The position numbers were made by a program, and so were the translations under genes. 64,000 nt of DNA from positions 6,572,001 to 6,636,000 of the forward strand of contig NZ_CP109130.1 of assembly GCF_035917975.1 (NCBI RefSeq), written 5' to 3'. A model generated the notes under the pieces. That model was not told where the DNA came from and ran no database searches. It worked only from the letters and a program-made list of their open reading frames with translations. Numbering within the stretch: the stretch's first letter is position 1; every line of letters starts with the position of its first letter. Shown here piece by piece: positions 17,631 to 25,022 of this stretch. This stretch comes from Streptosporangium sp. NBC_01756 (lineage in GTDB: Bacteria; Actinomycetota; Actinomycetes; Streptosporangiales; Streptosporangiaceae).

Positions 17631-18530
17631 GTGCGCATCGCATTCGCCGGACTGGCCACCAGCCACCCCTTCACCGACGCCCGCACCGTCGCCCGCCGTG
17701 CCGAGCTGGTGGTGTGGGAGGACGACGCCGCGCGGCTGGCGCGTTTCACCGAGGAACACCCGGCGGCCACCGTGGTCTCCAGCCTGAAGGAGCTCCTGGC
17801 GGCGGAGCCCGACGGCGTCGTCCTCACGGTGCCCACGCCGCGGACGGCGGAGGCGCTGGGACCGGTGCTGGAGACGGGGGCGCCCTGTTTCGTCAACAAG
17901 CCGGCCGCCGCCACCCGTGAGGGGCTGCGGGAGCTGGACGCGCTGATCGCGCCGGTCGCCGGGCGGGTGATGTCCGGCTCGGTGCTGCGCTTCGCTCCCG
18001 GATTCGTCGGTTACCGCGTCGACCCCGCGCGGGTGCTGGCGGTCCGGGCGACGGTCCGGCACGACGTGGGGATCTGGGCCACCGGCTACAACCCCTGGCA
18101 GGACGATCCGGCGGAGGGAGGCGGCACGATGGTGACGATGGGCATCCACGGGGTGGAGCTGCTCGTCGCCCTGCTCGGTCCCGACGTGCGGCTCGTCGGC
18201 GCGGCGGGTGCGACCCGTCACTACGGTCCGCTCCGCTCGGAGGACACCGGTGTCATGGCGCTGCAGTGGGGTAACGGCATTCCCGGCACCGTCGAGATCC
18301 TCGGGGTCTCCGAGGAGGAGTCCTACACGGTGACCGTCCACACCCGCGACGCCGCCGAGACGGTCGTGCTCCGGGGCGGGGACGACGTGCTCCGCGCACT
18401 GGGCTACGAGGGCACGATCGAGGCGTTCCTCGCCATGGTCGGCGGAGCGCCCAGCCCCGTTCCGTGGGAGCAGACCCGCGCCATCCTCGACGTGCTGATC
18501 TCGGCGCGGGAGACCGCCTCACCGAGCTGA
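17631..18530 (+). CDS. Gfo/Idh/MocA-family NAD(P)-dependent oxidoreductase
   Basis: 299 residues from GTG 17631, with AGGAGGA 5 bp upstream. The N-terminal Rossmann fold starts MRIAFAGLATSHPF. The family Lys-Pro motif appears as CFVNKPAAAT near residue 90, where K is catalytic in sugar dehydrogenases. The C-terminal half shows the alpha/beta sheet with GGGTMVTMGIHGVELLVALLG, carrying the conserved His. It probably oxidises a sugar or cyclitol hydroxyl. It begins the gene group running to 26.2 kb. A GTCGGGAGCCCGAC palindrome at 17601-17614 lies before the start. Substrate unknown. Confidence 0.88.
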   Translation: MRIAFAGLATSHPFTDARTVARRAELVVWEDDAARLARFTEEHPAATVVSSLKELLAAEPDGVVLTVPTPRTAEALGPVLETGAPCFVNKPAAATREGLRELDALIAPVAGRVMSGSVLRFAPGFVGYRVDPARVLAVRATVRHDVGIWATGYNPWQDDPAEGGGTMVTMGIHGVELLVALLGPDVRLVGAAGATRHYGPLRSEDTGVMALQWGNGIPGTVEILGVSEEESYTVTVHTRDAAETVVLRGGDDVLRALGYEGTIEAFLAMVGGAPSPVPWEQTRAILDVLISARETASPS

Positions 18531-18546
18531 CGCTCCGCCGTATCCA

Positions 18547-18589
18547 TTGACATTCGGAGCTCGTCAAATTTACGGTCTGGACCGTAAAT
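18547..18589 (+). promoter_or_regulatory. Promoter with overlapping perfect palindromic operator (site 1)
   Basis: TTGACA (18547-18552) is followed after 18 bp by TACGGT (18571-18576). The -10 overlaps ATTTACGGTC-TG-GACCGTAAAT (18568-18589), a perfect 10-bp inverted repeat. It shares the TTACGG-N6-CCGTAA core with sites at 19965 and 23438. It points rightward into 150 bp with no convincing gene and then antisense to the regulator gene. Confidence 0.7.
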
Positions 18590-18738
18590 GAGAGCGAACG
18601 GGCCGCCACGGCGCCGGTGCCCGGATCCGGCCGAGCACCTGTCACCGGGCCGGCTCGCCGAGATCGACCGGCTCCGGCGGCTCACCCCTGGCTGCGAGAT
18701 GCCGACTTCGCCGCCGGGGGCCTCGACCGGCGGCTGGG

Positions 18739-19944
18739 CTAGAGGGTCAGCCGGTACATGGTCAGGGGACGGCCGCTCGAACCGCTCGAAAGGTTTCCGG
18801 TGCGTTCGGCGAGTCCCGAGAGCTCCAGGCGGTGCAGCATCCGGCGGGCCGTCCGCTGCTGCACCCCGAGGCGCTCGGCGATCTCGCGGGTGGTGAGCGG
18901 TTCGTCGCCCACGGCGGCCTGGGCCTCGAGCAACTTCTCCAGTGTCGGGACCGACAGCCCCACCCGGCGCGCGATCACGTTGAGGTTCTTCCCGCCGACC
19001 GGCGCGGCGGTGACCGATTCGAGCACGATGTCGGTGTCGGCGCGGAGTGACAGCACCGCGGCCACATCGCCGATGCGGCGGGCGCGGGCGAGGGCGCGAC
19101 GCGCCAGGCTCTCGGCCTCCGCCGCGCTGCGGCCCAGGCCGAACCCCACCCGCACGACCCGGTTGTGGCTCGCCAGGCGCGACAGCATGGGCAGCGAGGA
19201 GAAGCCGCCCGTCGCGTCGGAGAGCGGGCCGCGCGTGGTGACGAGCAGGTGGGTGCCACCGCGGAAGGCGGCCAGCGTGCCGCCGAGCGCGGCGGCCTCA
19301 CGCAACAGGCCCTCCTCGCCCTCCACCTCGATCAGCCCCAGCGCGATCTGCGCGTCCTCCTGCGCCTGCCCCTCGGCCGACAGCAGAAGCTGGCGCAGGG
19401 CGACACGTACCGAGTGCGCCGAAGGGGCCAGGCGCAGCACGTGCATCTCCTCTCGCAGCGCCTCGTGGACCGAGCTGAGGCAGGTGACCGCGGCGTGTTC
19501 CCGGCCCCGGCGATGGAACGCGACGGCCTTCTTCGAGCTCATCCCCTGGCGGTAGGGGAGTATTCGGAGATCCTCGGTGGGCAGGCCCGCCTCGGTGAAG
19601 GTCGCCACGATGTCGGCGGCGGCGAGAGTGTCGACGGACAGCCGGGTGACGTCCTGTCCTTCGCGCTGCAGGCGGACCAGCGCGCTGAGCAGGGTGGCGC
19701 CGGAGTAGTCGACGAACGCGGCGGGCCGGGTGAGCACGTCGGCGTCGCGTGCCAGCATGTACGGCACGATGCCGGTGAACAGCCACCCCTCGACCGCCGG
19801 CGCGTGGGCCTCCACGATCGCGGGCGCCTGCGACTCGTGGTCGTAGTCCAGCCGCAGCGCGCTCACCCCGAGCTGCTCGTCGCAGATCGCGGCCACCTCG
19901 TCCACCAGGTCGTGAGGGCCGACGACTCCGATGACTGTGCCCAC
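18739..19944 (-). CDS. Transcriptional regulator with GGDEF-like core and C-terminal winged helix
   Basis: 401 residues from GTG 19944 (GAGGAGG 4 bp upstream). Three parts are visible. The first is an N-terminal receiver/PrpR-N-like sensory part (VIGVVGPHDLVDEVAAIC, residues 1-130). The second is a central nucleotide-cyclase-like fold, where FRGGTHLLVTTRG occupies the GGDEF loop and RVGFGLGRSAAEAESLARRA the following helix (about 180-310). The third is a C-terminal winged helix, TTREIAERLGVQQRTARRMLHRLELSGL. The GGDEF residues are lost, so it likely senses a nucleotide or metabolite and does not make c-di-GMP. An operator copy 21 bp before its start suggests autoregulation. No established gene name known to me. 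Confidence 0.8.
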   Translation of the reverse strand: MGTVIGVVGPHDLVDEVAAICDEQLGVSALRLDYDHESQAPAIVEAHAPAVEGWLFTGIVPYMLARDADVLTRPAAFVDYSGATLLSALVRLQREGQDVTRLSVDTLAAADIVATFTEAGLPTEDLRILPYRQGMSSKKAVAFHRRGREHAAVTCLSSVHEALREEMHVLRLAPSAHSVRVALRQLLLSAEGQAQEDAQIALGLIEVEGEEGLLREAAALGGTLAAFRGGTHLLVTTRGPLSDATGGFSSLPMLSRLASHNRVVRVGFGLGRSAAEAESLARRALARARRIGDVAAVLSLRADTDIVLESVTAAPVGGKNLNVIARRVGLSVPTLEKLLEAQAAVGDEPLTTREIAERLGVQQRTARRMLHRLELSGLAERTGNLSSGSSGRPLTMYRLTL

Positions 19945-19964
19945 CCGGGCCTCCTCGTTCCCTA

Positions 19965-19982
19965 TTACGGTCGAGACCGCTA
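19965..19982 (-). promoter_or_regulatory. Operator site 2, upstream of the regulator gene
   Basis: TTACGG-TCGAGA-CCGCTA is the same half-site as site 1, with a degenerate second arm. It lies 21 bp before the regulator's GTG and just ahead of its ribosome-binding site, fitting autorepression. Confidence 0.62.
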
Positions 19983-20033
19983 TCGTTCGATTCTATCTTT
20001 GCGAGGTGCTCGTCGAGCCTGGTCTTCCCCGGC

Positions 20034-20250
20034 GTGGCCGGACCGGACGGGCGGACTCTCGGCGACGAGGAGGTGGCCGCCGCCCCCGATCCCGGAGACG
20101 GGATCAGCACGACCCCGTGGACCGGCTTCGGCACGGTGGCCCCCATCTTGGCGCAGAACGCCGTTCCTGTCTTCGCGGACGTCGATCCGCTGACGGGGAA
20201 GCTCGATCCGGCCGCGGTGGCCGTGCTCGTCGGCCCTCCTGTCAGGTCGC
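20034..20250 (+). pseudogene. Fragment of a DegT/DnrJ/EryC1-family aminotransferase
   Basis: The frame contains DPGDGISTTPWTGFGTVAPI and AVPVFADVDPLTGKLDPAAV, the segment that in this family reads 'GPGDEVhTTPhTF.ATh.PIL..GAhPVFADVDP.T.NLDPAAV'. Nothing of the N-terminal part, the PLP-binding Ser-x-Lys region or the C-terminus is present. The frame soon loses similarity in repetitive 'CGGCCGATCCGAGCCGGGCG' DNA. It is a decayed paralogue of the intact gene at 25019-26215. The remaining DNA from 19985 to 20338 shows no other gene. Confidence 0.7.
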
Positions 20251-20338
20251 CGCGGCCGATCCGAGCCGGGCGCTGCGGCCGATCCGAGCCGGGCGCCGCC
20301 GGATGCGCGCCGCCGGACGCGGCGTCTAGGCTCGCCGG

Positions 20339-21415
20339 ATGCACATCGATTCACGGGCGGCCCTGCTGCGCGACCGGCTGCGCGGCATGCTGGTCGCGGC
20401 GGCGGCCACCCCCATGACCGCCGCGGGCGAGGTGGACCTCGACCTCGCCGACGCCTACCTGAGAGGCCTCGTAGCCGACGGGGCCGACGCCCTGGCCGTG
20501 CTCGCACACACCGGGCGCGGACCCTTCCTCACACCGGAGGTCCGTGCGGGCCTGATCGGCCGTGCCGTCGCCACCGGCGTGCCGGTGGTCGTGGGAGTCG
20601 GTGGATCCCCTGGTACGGCGGGCGCCGGAGGACCGTCCGGCGCGGAGGGCGCCGGCGGCTCTCCGGCCGCGGATCCGGGTACGGCGGCCGGTGCCGACGC
20701 GGCCCTCGCCCGGATGGTGGCCGAGGCGCGGACGGCGGCCGACCTCGGTGCGGACGCCGTCCTGGTGTTCCCCGCCGACGATCCGGTGGCCGCCCACGAC
20801 GCGATCTGGCGTTCGACCGGCCTGCCGATGATCGCCTTCGACCTCTACGTCAGGCCCTACCCGGCCGACGTGCTGCGCCGGGTGGTCGGCCACCCCGGGG
20901 TCGCGGGGCTGAAGACGGCGCTGCTGTCGGACGCCATGGGCTGCCAGGAGGCGATCGCCCTGACCCGTGCGGCGGGCAGGCTCGCCATCACTGGCGAGGA
21001 CCGGATGTTCGGCCCGTCGCTGCTGTGGGGGGCCGAAGCCGCACTGGTGGGCATCGCGGCGGCCCGCGTCGAGGTGACGGCGGAGGTGCTCCGCGCCTTC
21101 ACCGGTTCCGACCTGCGCCGGTTCGAGTGGGCGTCGGCGCGGCTCGACCGGCTCGCGGCGGCGACCTTCACCGAGCCGATGGAGGGGTATGTCCAGCGCA
21201 TGCTCTGGCTGGCCGCCGCCGAGGGGCGCATCCCGGACAGCCACGCCCACGACCCGTACGGCCCCGGCCTGGCGGAAGACCGGGAGCTCCTGGTGGCCGG
21301 TGAGCGTCACGTCCGCTCGCGCACCGAGGAGGCCGGCGACCTCTCCGCCGGCCTCCTCGGCGAGGGCAGGCTGCCGGCGACCGGGCGGACGGGGTCGTCC
21401 GCGACGTCACCGTGA
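20339..21415 (+). CDS. DapA/NanA-family class I aldolase-like protein
   Basis: 358 residues from ATG 20339. No Shine-Dalgarno is seen, and TAGGCT 7 bp upstream could be a -10 of a leaderless transcript. TIM-barrel family of dihydrodipicolinate synthase and N-acetylneuraminate lyase: MLVAAAATPMTAAGEVDLD at the start, and the Schiff-base Lys in VAGLKTALLSD near residue 195. The family Tyr is plausible at LYVRPYP. A Gly/Ala/Ser/Pro-rich insert (residues about 83-117) interrupts the barrel after VVVGVGG, and the C-terminus has a low-complexity tail. It probably splits or condenses a 2-oxo acid. Substrate unknown. Confidence 0.83.
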   Translation: MHIDSRAALLRDRLRGMLVAAAATPMTAAGEVDLDLADAYLRGLVADGADALAVLAHTGRGPFLTPEVRAGLIGRAVATGVPVVVGVGGSPGTAGAGGPSGAEGAGGSPAADPGTAAGADAALARMVAEARTAADLGADAVLVFPADDPVAAHDAIWRSTGLPMIAFDLYVRPYPADVLRRVVGHPGVAGLKTALLSDAMGCQEAIALTRAAGRLAITGEDRMFGPSLLWGAEAALVGIAAARVEVTAEVLRAFTGSDLRRFEWASARLDRLAAATFTEPMEGYVQRMLWLAAAEGRIPDSHAHDPYGPGLAEDRELLVAGERHVRSRTEEAGDLSAGLLGEGRLPATGRTGSSATSP

Positions 21416-21431
21416 GCCGTCGCCGGTCCGG

Positions 21432-23402
21432 TCAGCGCCGGCCGGAGATCGCGATGCGGACGAGGTTCCGGCCGCGCAGGCCGTACAGCGCGCGACCCGA
21501 CGGGTCGAGGGAGAGTTTCGGCTCCCCGCCGAACCACTCGCCCGCCAGGCCGTCGGCGATCGTCGTCGCGGTGAGCCGGGGCAGGTCGACCTTGTAGACG
21601 CGGTCGCCGTCGGTGCCGTAGGCCACGAGGCCGGTGACGACGAGTTCGCCACCGCGGCCGGCGACCTTGGCGGTCCGGGTGACCTTGCGGCGCAGGAAGT
21701 CGTACTCGAACAGCACTCCTGTGTTGGTCAGGCCGTACAGGGCGAGAGGGGTCTGCCCGAGGGCGGCGACGTACTGCGCGCCCGGCACCGGTTCGAGCTC
21801 CCAGACGAGCTTGCGCTTCCGGAGGTCGAACGCCGCCAGCCGGGCCGTGGTGGTCACCGGCGGCAGACCGAGTCCCTCCTGGATGTTCGTGCCGAGGTAG
21901 GCCGTGCCGAGCCGGGTGGCCACCGAGTACACGCTCTGGCGCTCGACGACCGGCCGGTAGGTGTCGAACGCGCCGGTGCGCGGGGAGTACAGCGACAGCG
22001 CCCCGTTGATGTGCCCGGGCTCGGGCTGGGTGGGCATCACGATCAGCCCGGTCAGGGTGTCATAGGCCAGGTCGCGTGGCCGGTCCTGCTGGTTGCCGGT
22101 CCGGGCCAGCAGCCGCGCCGAGCTCTCGCCGGGCCGGTGGGCGTAGAGCAGCCCCTGGGTGTAGACGCCGAGATACGTGGTGTCCTTGAGCGTCAGCGCC
22201 GTCTTCGGCTCGCCCGGAATGCCCAGCCGGGTACGGGTCCCCGCGGCCACGTCGTGGATGTCGGCGCCGCCCTTCCCGCCCACGTAGACGTGGTGGCCGT
22301 CGGAGTGCACGGACATCGGCTGCTCGGGCGCGGCCCGGAAGCCGCGCTGGACGAGGCTGCGGTACTCCAGTGAACCGGTCGCCGGGTCGTAGACGAAGAC
22401 CGCGCCGTCCTGGATGCCGTAGACGCGGCCGTCGTGGACCAGGAGCCGATGGGTGGCGGCCTCGGGATAGGCCACGCCGAGCGACTCGACCTCGCCCCCG
22501 GACAGCGGGCACCGGTACAGGGCACCCGACGGCCGGCCGGCGAAGTAGACGTATCCGTCGTGGATGACCACCGAGGTCACGTACTTCTCCCCCGGGGCGG
22601 TCGCCTTGAGGATCCGGTGGTCGGCGGGGTCGGAGGTGGACAGCACGAGCACCTCGCCGGACGACGAGATGCCCGCCGCGAGGTGGGTCCCGGAGAGGGT
22701 CATGCTCGCCACGAAGTCCCGGCTCGCGAGCTCGGCCGGGAGGATCTCCCGCTTCGCGCCCGTGGCGCGGTCGATCGCCACCAGGTGGGCATGCGCGCCG
22801 ACCCCCGCGTAGACGGTGGTGTCGTCGGCGGCGACGCTGCGCACGTACTGCTCGCCCGGCGTCGCGACACCCAGGTCACGGCTGGTGCCGGCGGCCGGGT
22901 CGTACTCGACCACCCGGCCGGTCGGCGACAGGCCCATGTAGACCTTGCCGTCGGGCGAGGCCGCCATGGCCCAGATGTAGTCGTCGGAGTAGCCGGCGGC
23001 CTTGGTGACGGTACCGGTGAGGGTGTCGAGCCGGTAGAGGTCGGAGGCGCCTCCGTGGGTGCCGATGTACACGTCGGTGCCGGTGGCGCACATCGCCCAC
23101 ACCCCGATGCCGGTGGGGATGTCGAAATGGGCGGTGACCGCGTCCGCGGCGAGGTCGTAGGAGCCCACCGCGTTGGGGGAGAGCCCGCGGGTGGCGGCGT
23201 AGAGGACGCCACCGGCGAACTCGGCGTTTCCCAGGGCGCTGGTGACGCTCGCGGGGCCGAGGTCGGTGAGCGTCCCCTCGGGTTCGCCCGTGGCTCCGTG
23301 GGCGGGCGCCGACGGGACGGCCGCCGAGACGGCGCCCGTGGCGACCGATCCCGCGGCGAGCTGGAGGAACCGGCGGCGGGGGATCGTGCGTGGGGGGATC
23401 AT
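21432..23402 (-). CDS. Tat-exported beta-propeller (PQQ/WD40-like repeat) protein
   Basis: 656 residues from ATG 23402, with CGGAGG 6 bp upstream. The N-terminus RRRFLQLAAGSVATGAVSAA is a twin-arginine signal, so it folds in the cytoplasm before export. The rest is a long run of about 45-50 residue blade repeats with patterns such as 'LYRLDTLTGTVTK', 'VVEYDPAAGTSRDLG', 'LVAIDRATGAKREIL' and 'VFVYDPATGSLEYRS'. These are typical of 7-8 bladed propellers that bind glycans or cofactors. No catalytic motif stands out. It starts 36 bp from operator site 3, divergent from the amidohydrolase operon. Confidence 0.85.
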   Translation of the reverse strand: MIPPRTIPRRRFLQLAAGSVATGAVSAAVPSAPAHGATGEPEGTLTDLGPASVTSALGNAEFAGGVLYAATRGLSPNAVGSYDLAADAVTAHFDIPTGIGVWAMCATGTDVYIGTHGGASDLYRLDTLTGTVTKAAGYSDDYIWAMAASPDGKVYMGLSPTGRVVEYDPAAGTSRDLGVATPGEQYVRSVAADDTTVYAGVGAHAHLVAIDRATGAKREILPAELASRDFVASMTLSGTHLAAGISSSGEVLVLSTSDPADHRILKATAPGEKYVTSVVIHDGYVYFAGRPSGALYRCPLSGGEVESLGVAYPEAATHRLLVHDGRVYGIQDGAVFVYDPATGSLEYRSLVQRGFRAAPEQPMSVHSDGHHVYVGGKGGADIHDVAAGTRTRLGIPGEPKTALTLKDTTYLGVYTQGLLYAHRPGESSARLLARTGNQQDRPRDLAYDTLTGLIVMPTQPEPGHINGALSLYSPRTGAFDTYRPVVERQSVYSVATRLGTAYLGTNIQEGLGLPPVTTTARLAAFDLRKRKLVWELEPVPGAQYVAALGQTPLALYGLTNTGVLFEYDFLRRKVTRTAKVAGRGGELVVTGLVAYGTDGDRVYKVDLPRLTATTIADGLAGEWFGGEPKLSLDPSGRALYGLRGRNLVRIAISGRR

Positions 23403-23437
23403 GCGTGCCTCCGAGAAGTTGGGTCGGGCGCAAGGTA

Positions 23438-23455
23438 TAACGGCCCTAGCCGTAA
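23438..23455. promoter_or_regulatory. Operator site 3 in the divergent propeller/amidohydrolase promoter region
   Basis: TAACGG-CCCTAG-CCGTAA matches sites 1 and 2 (TTACGG-N6-CCGTAA). It lies 36 bp upstream of the propeller gene and 75 bp upstream of the first amidohydrolase-like gene, so it could control both. Confidence 0.65.
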
Positions 23456-23529
23456 TGTCCATAAGCCTTTCTCTGGCATGCCGGTCAAGGCATTGACGCG
23501 CGTTTATCCGTCTGGGAAGATTTCGGTCC

Positions 23530-24249
23530 GTGCCGAAATTGACGGATCTGTCGGTGGTCGACGCCTGGCGCCTGGTCGGGCCCGTGCCGTTCGACGATCT
23601 CCCCGCCGATCCCCGGCCGGACATGGACCGGCTGGGGATCGAGGCGGCCTGCGTCACCCACACCCTCAGCCTTTACTCCGACCCGTCGGCCGGGAACGAG
23701 GCGCTGTTCGCCCTCGACGATCCCCGGCTGATCCCGGTGCCGGTGGTGGTCCCCGGGGTGCCGGGGGCGAGCGCTCCGGCGACCCTGGACGAGGTGCTCG
23801 CCTGGGACGTCAGGTTCGTGCGACTCTGCCCGGAAAGGCATAGGTTCGAGCTGACCGGCCCCGTCGCGCTGCGCTGGCTGGAGGCGATGGCCGGGCGCGA
23901 CCTGACGGTGGCCGTCGACCTGGAGGAGACCTCGCCCGAGCGGCTCCGCACCCTGGCCGCCGCGCTCCCGCACCTGCGCGTGCTCCTGCTCAATCCCGGT
24001 TACCGGCGGCTGCGCGCGGTCGCCGAGCTGATGGCCGAGCTGCCGAACCTCTGGCTGGAGATCGGCACGGTCAACACCCAGCGCGGGGTCGAGTGGCTGG
24101 CCGAGCGGTACGGCGCGGACCGGCTGGTGTTCGGCACCGGCGCGCCGGTGCTCGACGACTGCGGGCCCCGGTTCCTCCTCGACCATCTCGACCTCACGCC
24201 CGCCGAGGTGGCGCTGATCGCCTCGGGCACCCTGCGGAGGCTGCTGTGA
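23530..24249 (+). CDS. Amidohydrolase-like TIM-barrel protein lacking the metal motif
   Basis: 239 residues from GTG 23530. It resembles the amidohydrolase-2 family in overall pattern: RPDMDRLGIEAACVTHTLSLY, AWDVRFVRLCPERHRF, LPNLWLEIGTVNTQRGVEWLAERYGADRLVFGTGAPVLDD. The N-terminal H-x-H metal motif is absent (LSVVDAWRLVGP stands there), and the C-terminal Asp is in a changed context. Its stop overlaps the start of the next gene (GTGA), which has the complete motif. The two may form a heteromeric pair of active and inactive subunits. Substrate unknown. Confidence 0.75.
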   Translation: MPKLTDLSVVDAWRLVGPVPFDDLPADPRPDMDRLGIEAACVTHTLSLYSDPSAGNEALFALDDPRLIPVPVVVPGVPGASAPATLDEVLAWDVRFVRLCPERHRFELTGPVALRWLEAMAGRDLTVAVDLEETSPERLRTLAAALPHLRVLLLNPGYRRLRAVAELMAELPNLWLEIGTVNTQRGVEWLAERYGADRLVFGTGAPVLDDCGPRFLLDHLDLTPAEVALIASGTLRRLL

Positions 24250-25022
24250 TCCTCGACGCCCACGGACACGTCGGCGCCTGGCCCGACTTCCTCATCCCCG
24301 ACCCCTCGGCCGCGGGGCTGGCCGCGATGATGGACCGGCTCGGCATCGCCGCGATGGGCGTCAGCGACCTGCTCGGTGTCGGGCCGGACGCGGTGGCGGG
24401 CAACCGCCGCGCCTTCGAGGCGGCGGCGGCGCATCCCGGCAGGTTCGGAGTCTGGCAGGTCTACAACCCGCACCACCGCACGCCGCTGACCGATCGGCCG
24501 GAGGCCTGGGGCGTCAAGCTCCACCCCGACGTGCACCAGTGCCGCCTTGACGACCCGCGCTACGAGCCGGTCTTCGCCCTCGGACTGCCGGTTCTCGCGC
24601 ACAGCCAGACCGACTCGCCCTGGGGCGATCCCGCGCAGTTCGCCACGGTGGCGGCGCGCCACCCGGACGTGCCGCTGCTGATGGGCCACACCGGCCTGTG
24701 GTCGTACGGCTTCACCCGCGCGGCCCGGCTGGTGGCCGACCACCCGTCGGTGCTGCTGGAGGTCTGCGGATCGAAGATCACCGGTCGCTGGATCTCCCGC
24801 CTGGCCGCGCTCGCCGGACCCGAGCGGGTGGTCTACGGCTCCGACGCCTGCTTCCTGGACCTGCGTGCCGGGCTCGGCCGGGTCGCCCTGGCGCCGCTCG
24901 CCGAGGCCGATCGCGACCTGATCCTGGGCGGTAACCTCGCTCGCGTCCTGGGCGACCGCCTGACCCTCCCGTCCTCCCCGTCACCGAGGGCCGGGATCTC
25001 CCCGCTGGAAGGAAACGGATGA
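24246..25022 (+). CDS. Amidohydrolase-2 family metal-dependent hydrolase or decarboxylase
   Basis: 258 residues from GTG 24246, overlapping the upstream stop by 4 bp. The metal-binding H-x-H appears at the extreme N-terminus (ILDAHGHVG). Later ligands are likely the His in PVLAHSQTD and LLMGHTGLW, and the Asp in VVYGSDACF, which fits the family. Members hydrolyse C-N or lactone bonds or decarboxylate aromatic acids. It ends overlapping the DegT gene by 4 bp (ATGA), so the three genes are one translational unit. Confidence 0.85.
   Translation: MILDAHGHVGAWPDFLIPDPSAAGLAAMMDRLGIAAMGVSDLLGVGPDAVAGNRRAFEAAAAHPGRFGVWQVYNPHHRTPLTDRPEAWGVKLHPDVHQCRLDDPRYEPVFALGLPVLAHSQTDSPWGDPAQFATVAARHPDVPLLMGHTGLWSYGFTRAARLVADHPSVLLEVCGSKITGRWISRLAALAGPERVVYGSDACFLDLRAGLGRVALAPLAEADRDLILGGNLARVLGDRLTLPSSPSPRAGISPLEGNG

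Noticed and set aside
18588-18896. 102-residue plus-strand ORF beginning in the operator
   Set aside because: No family pattern, and the second half is antisense to the regulator's winged helix; kept only as the open question of what the promoter drives.
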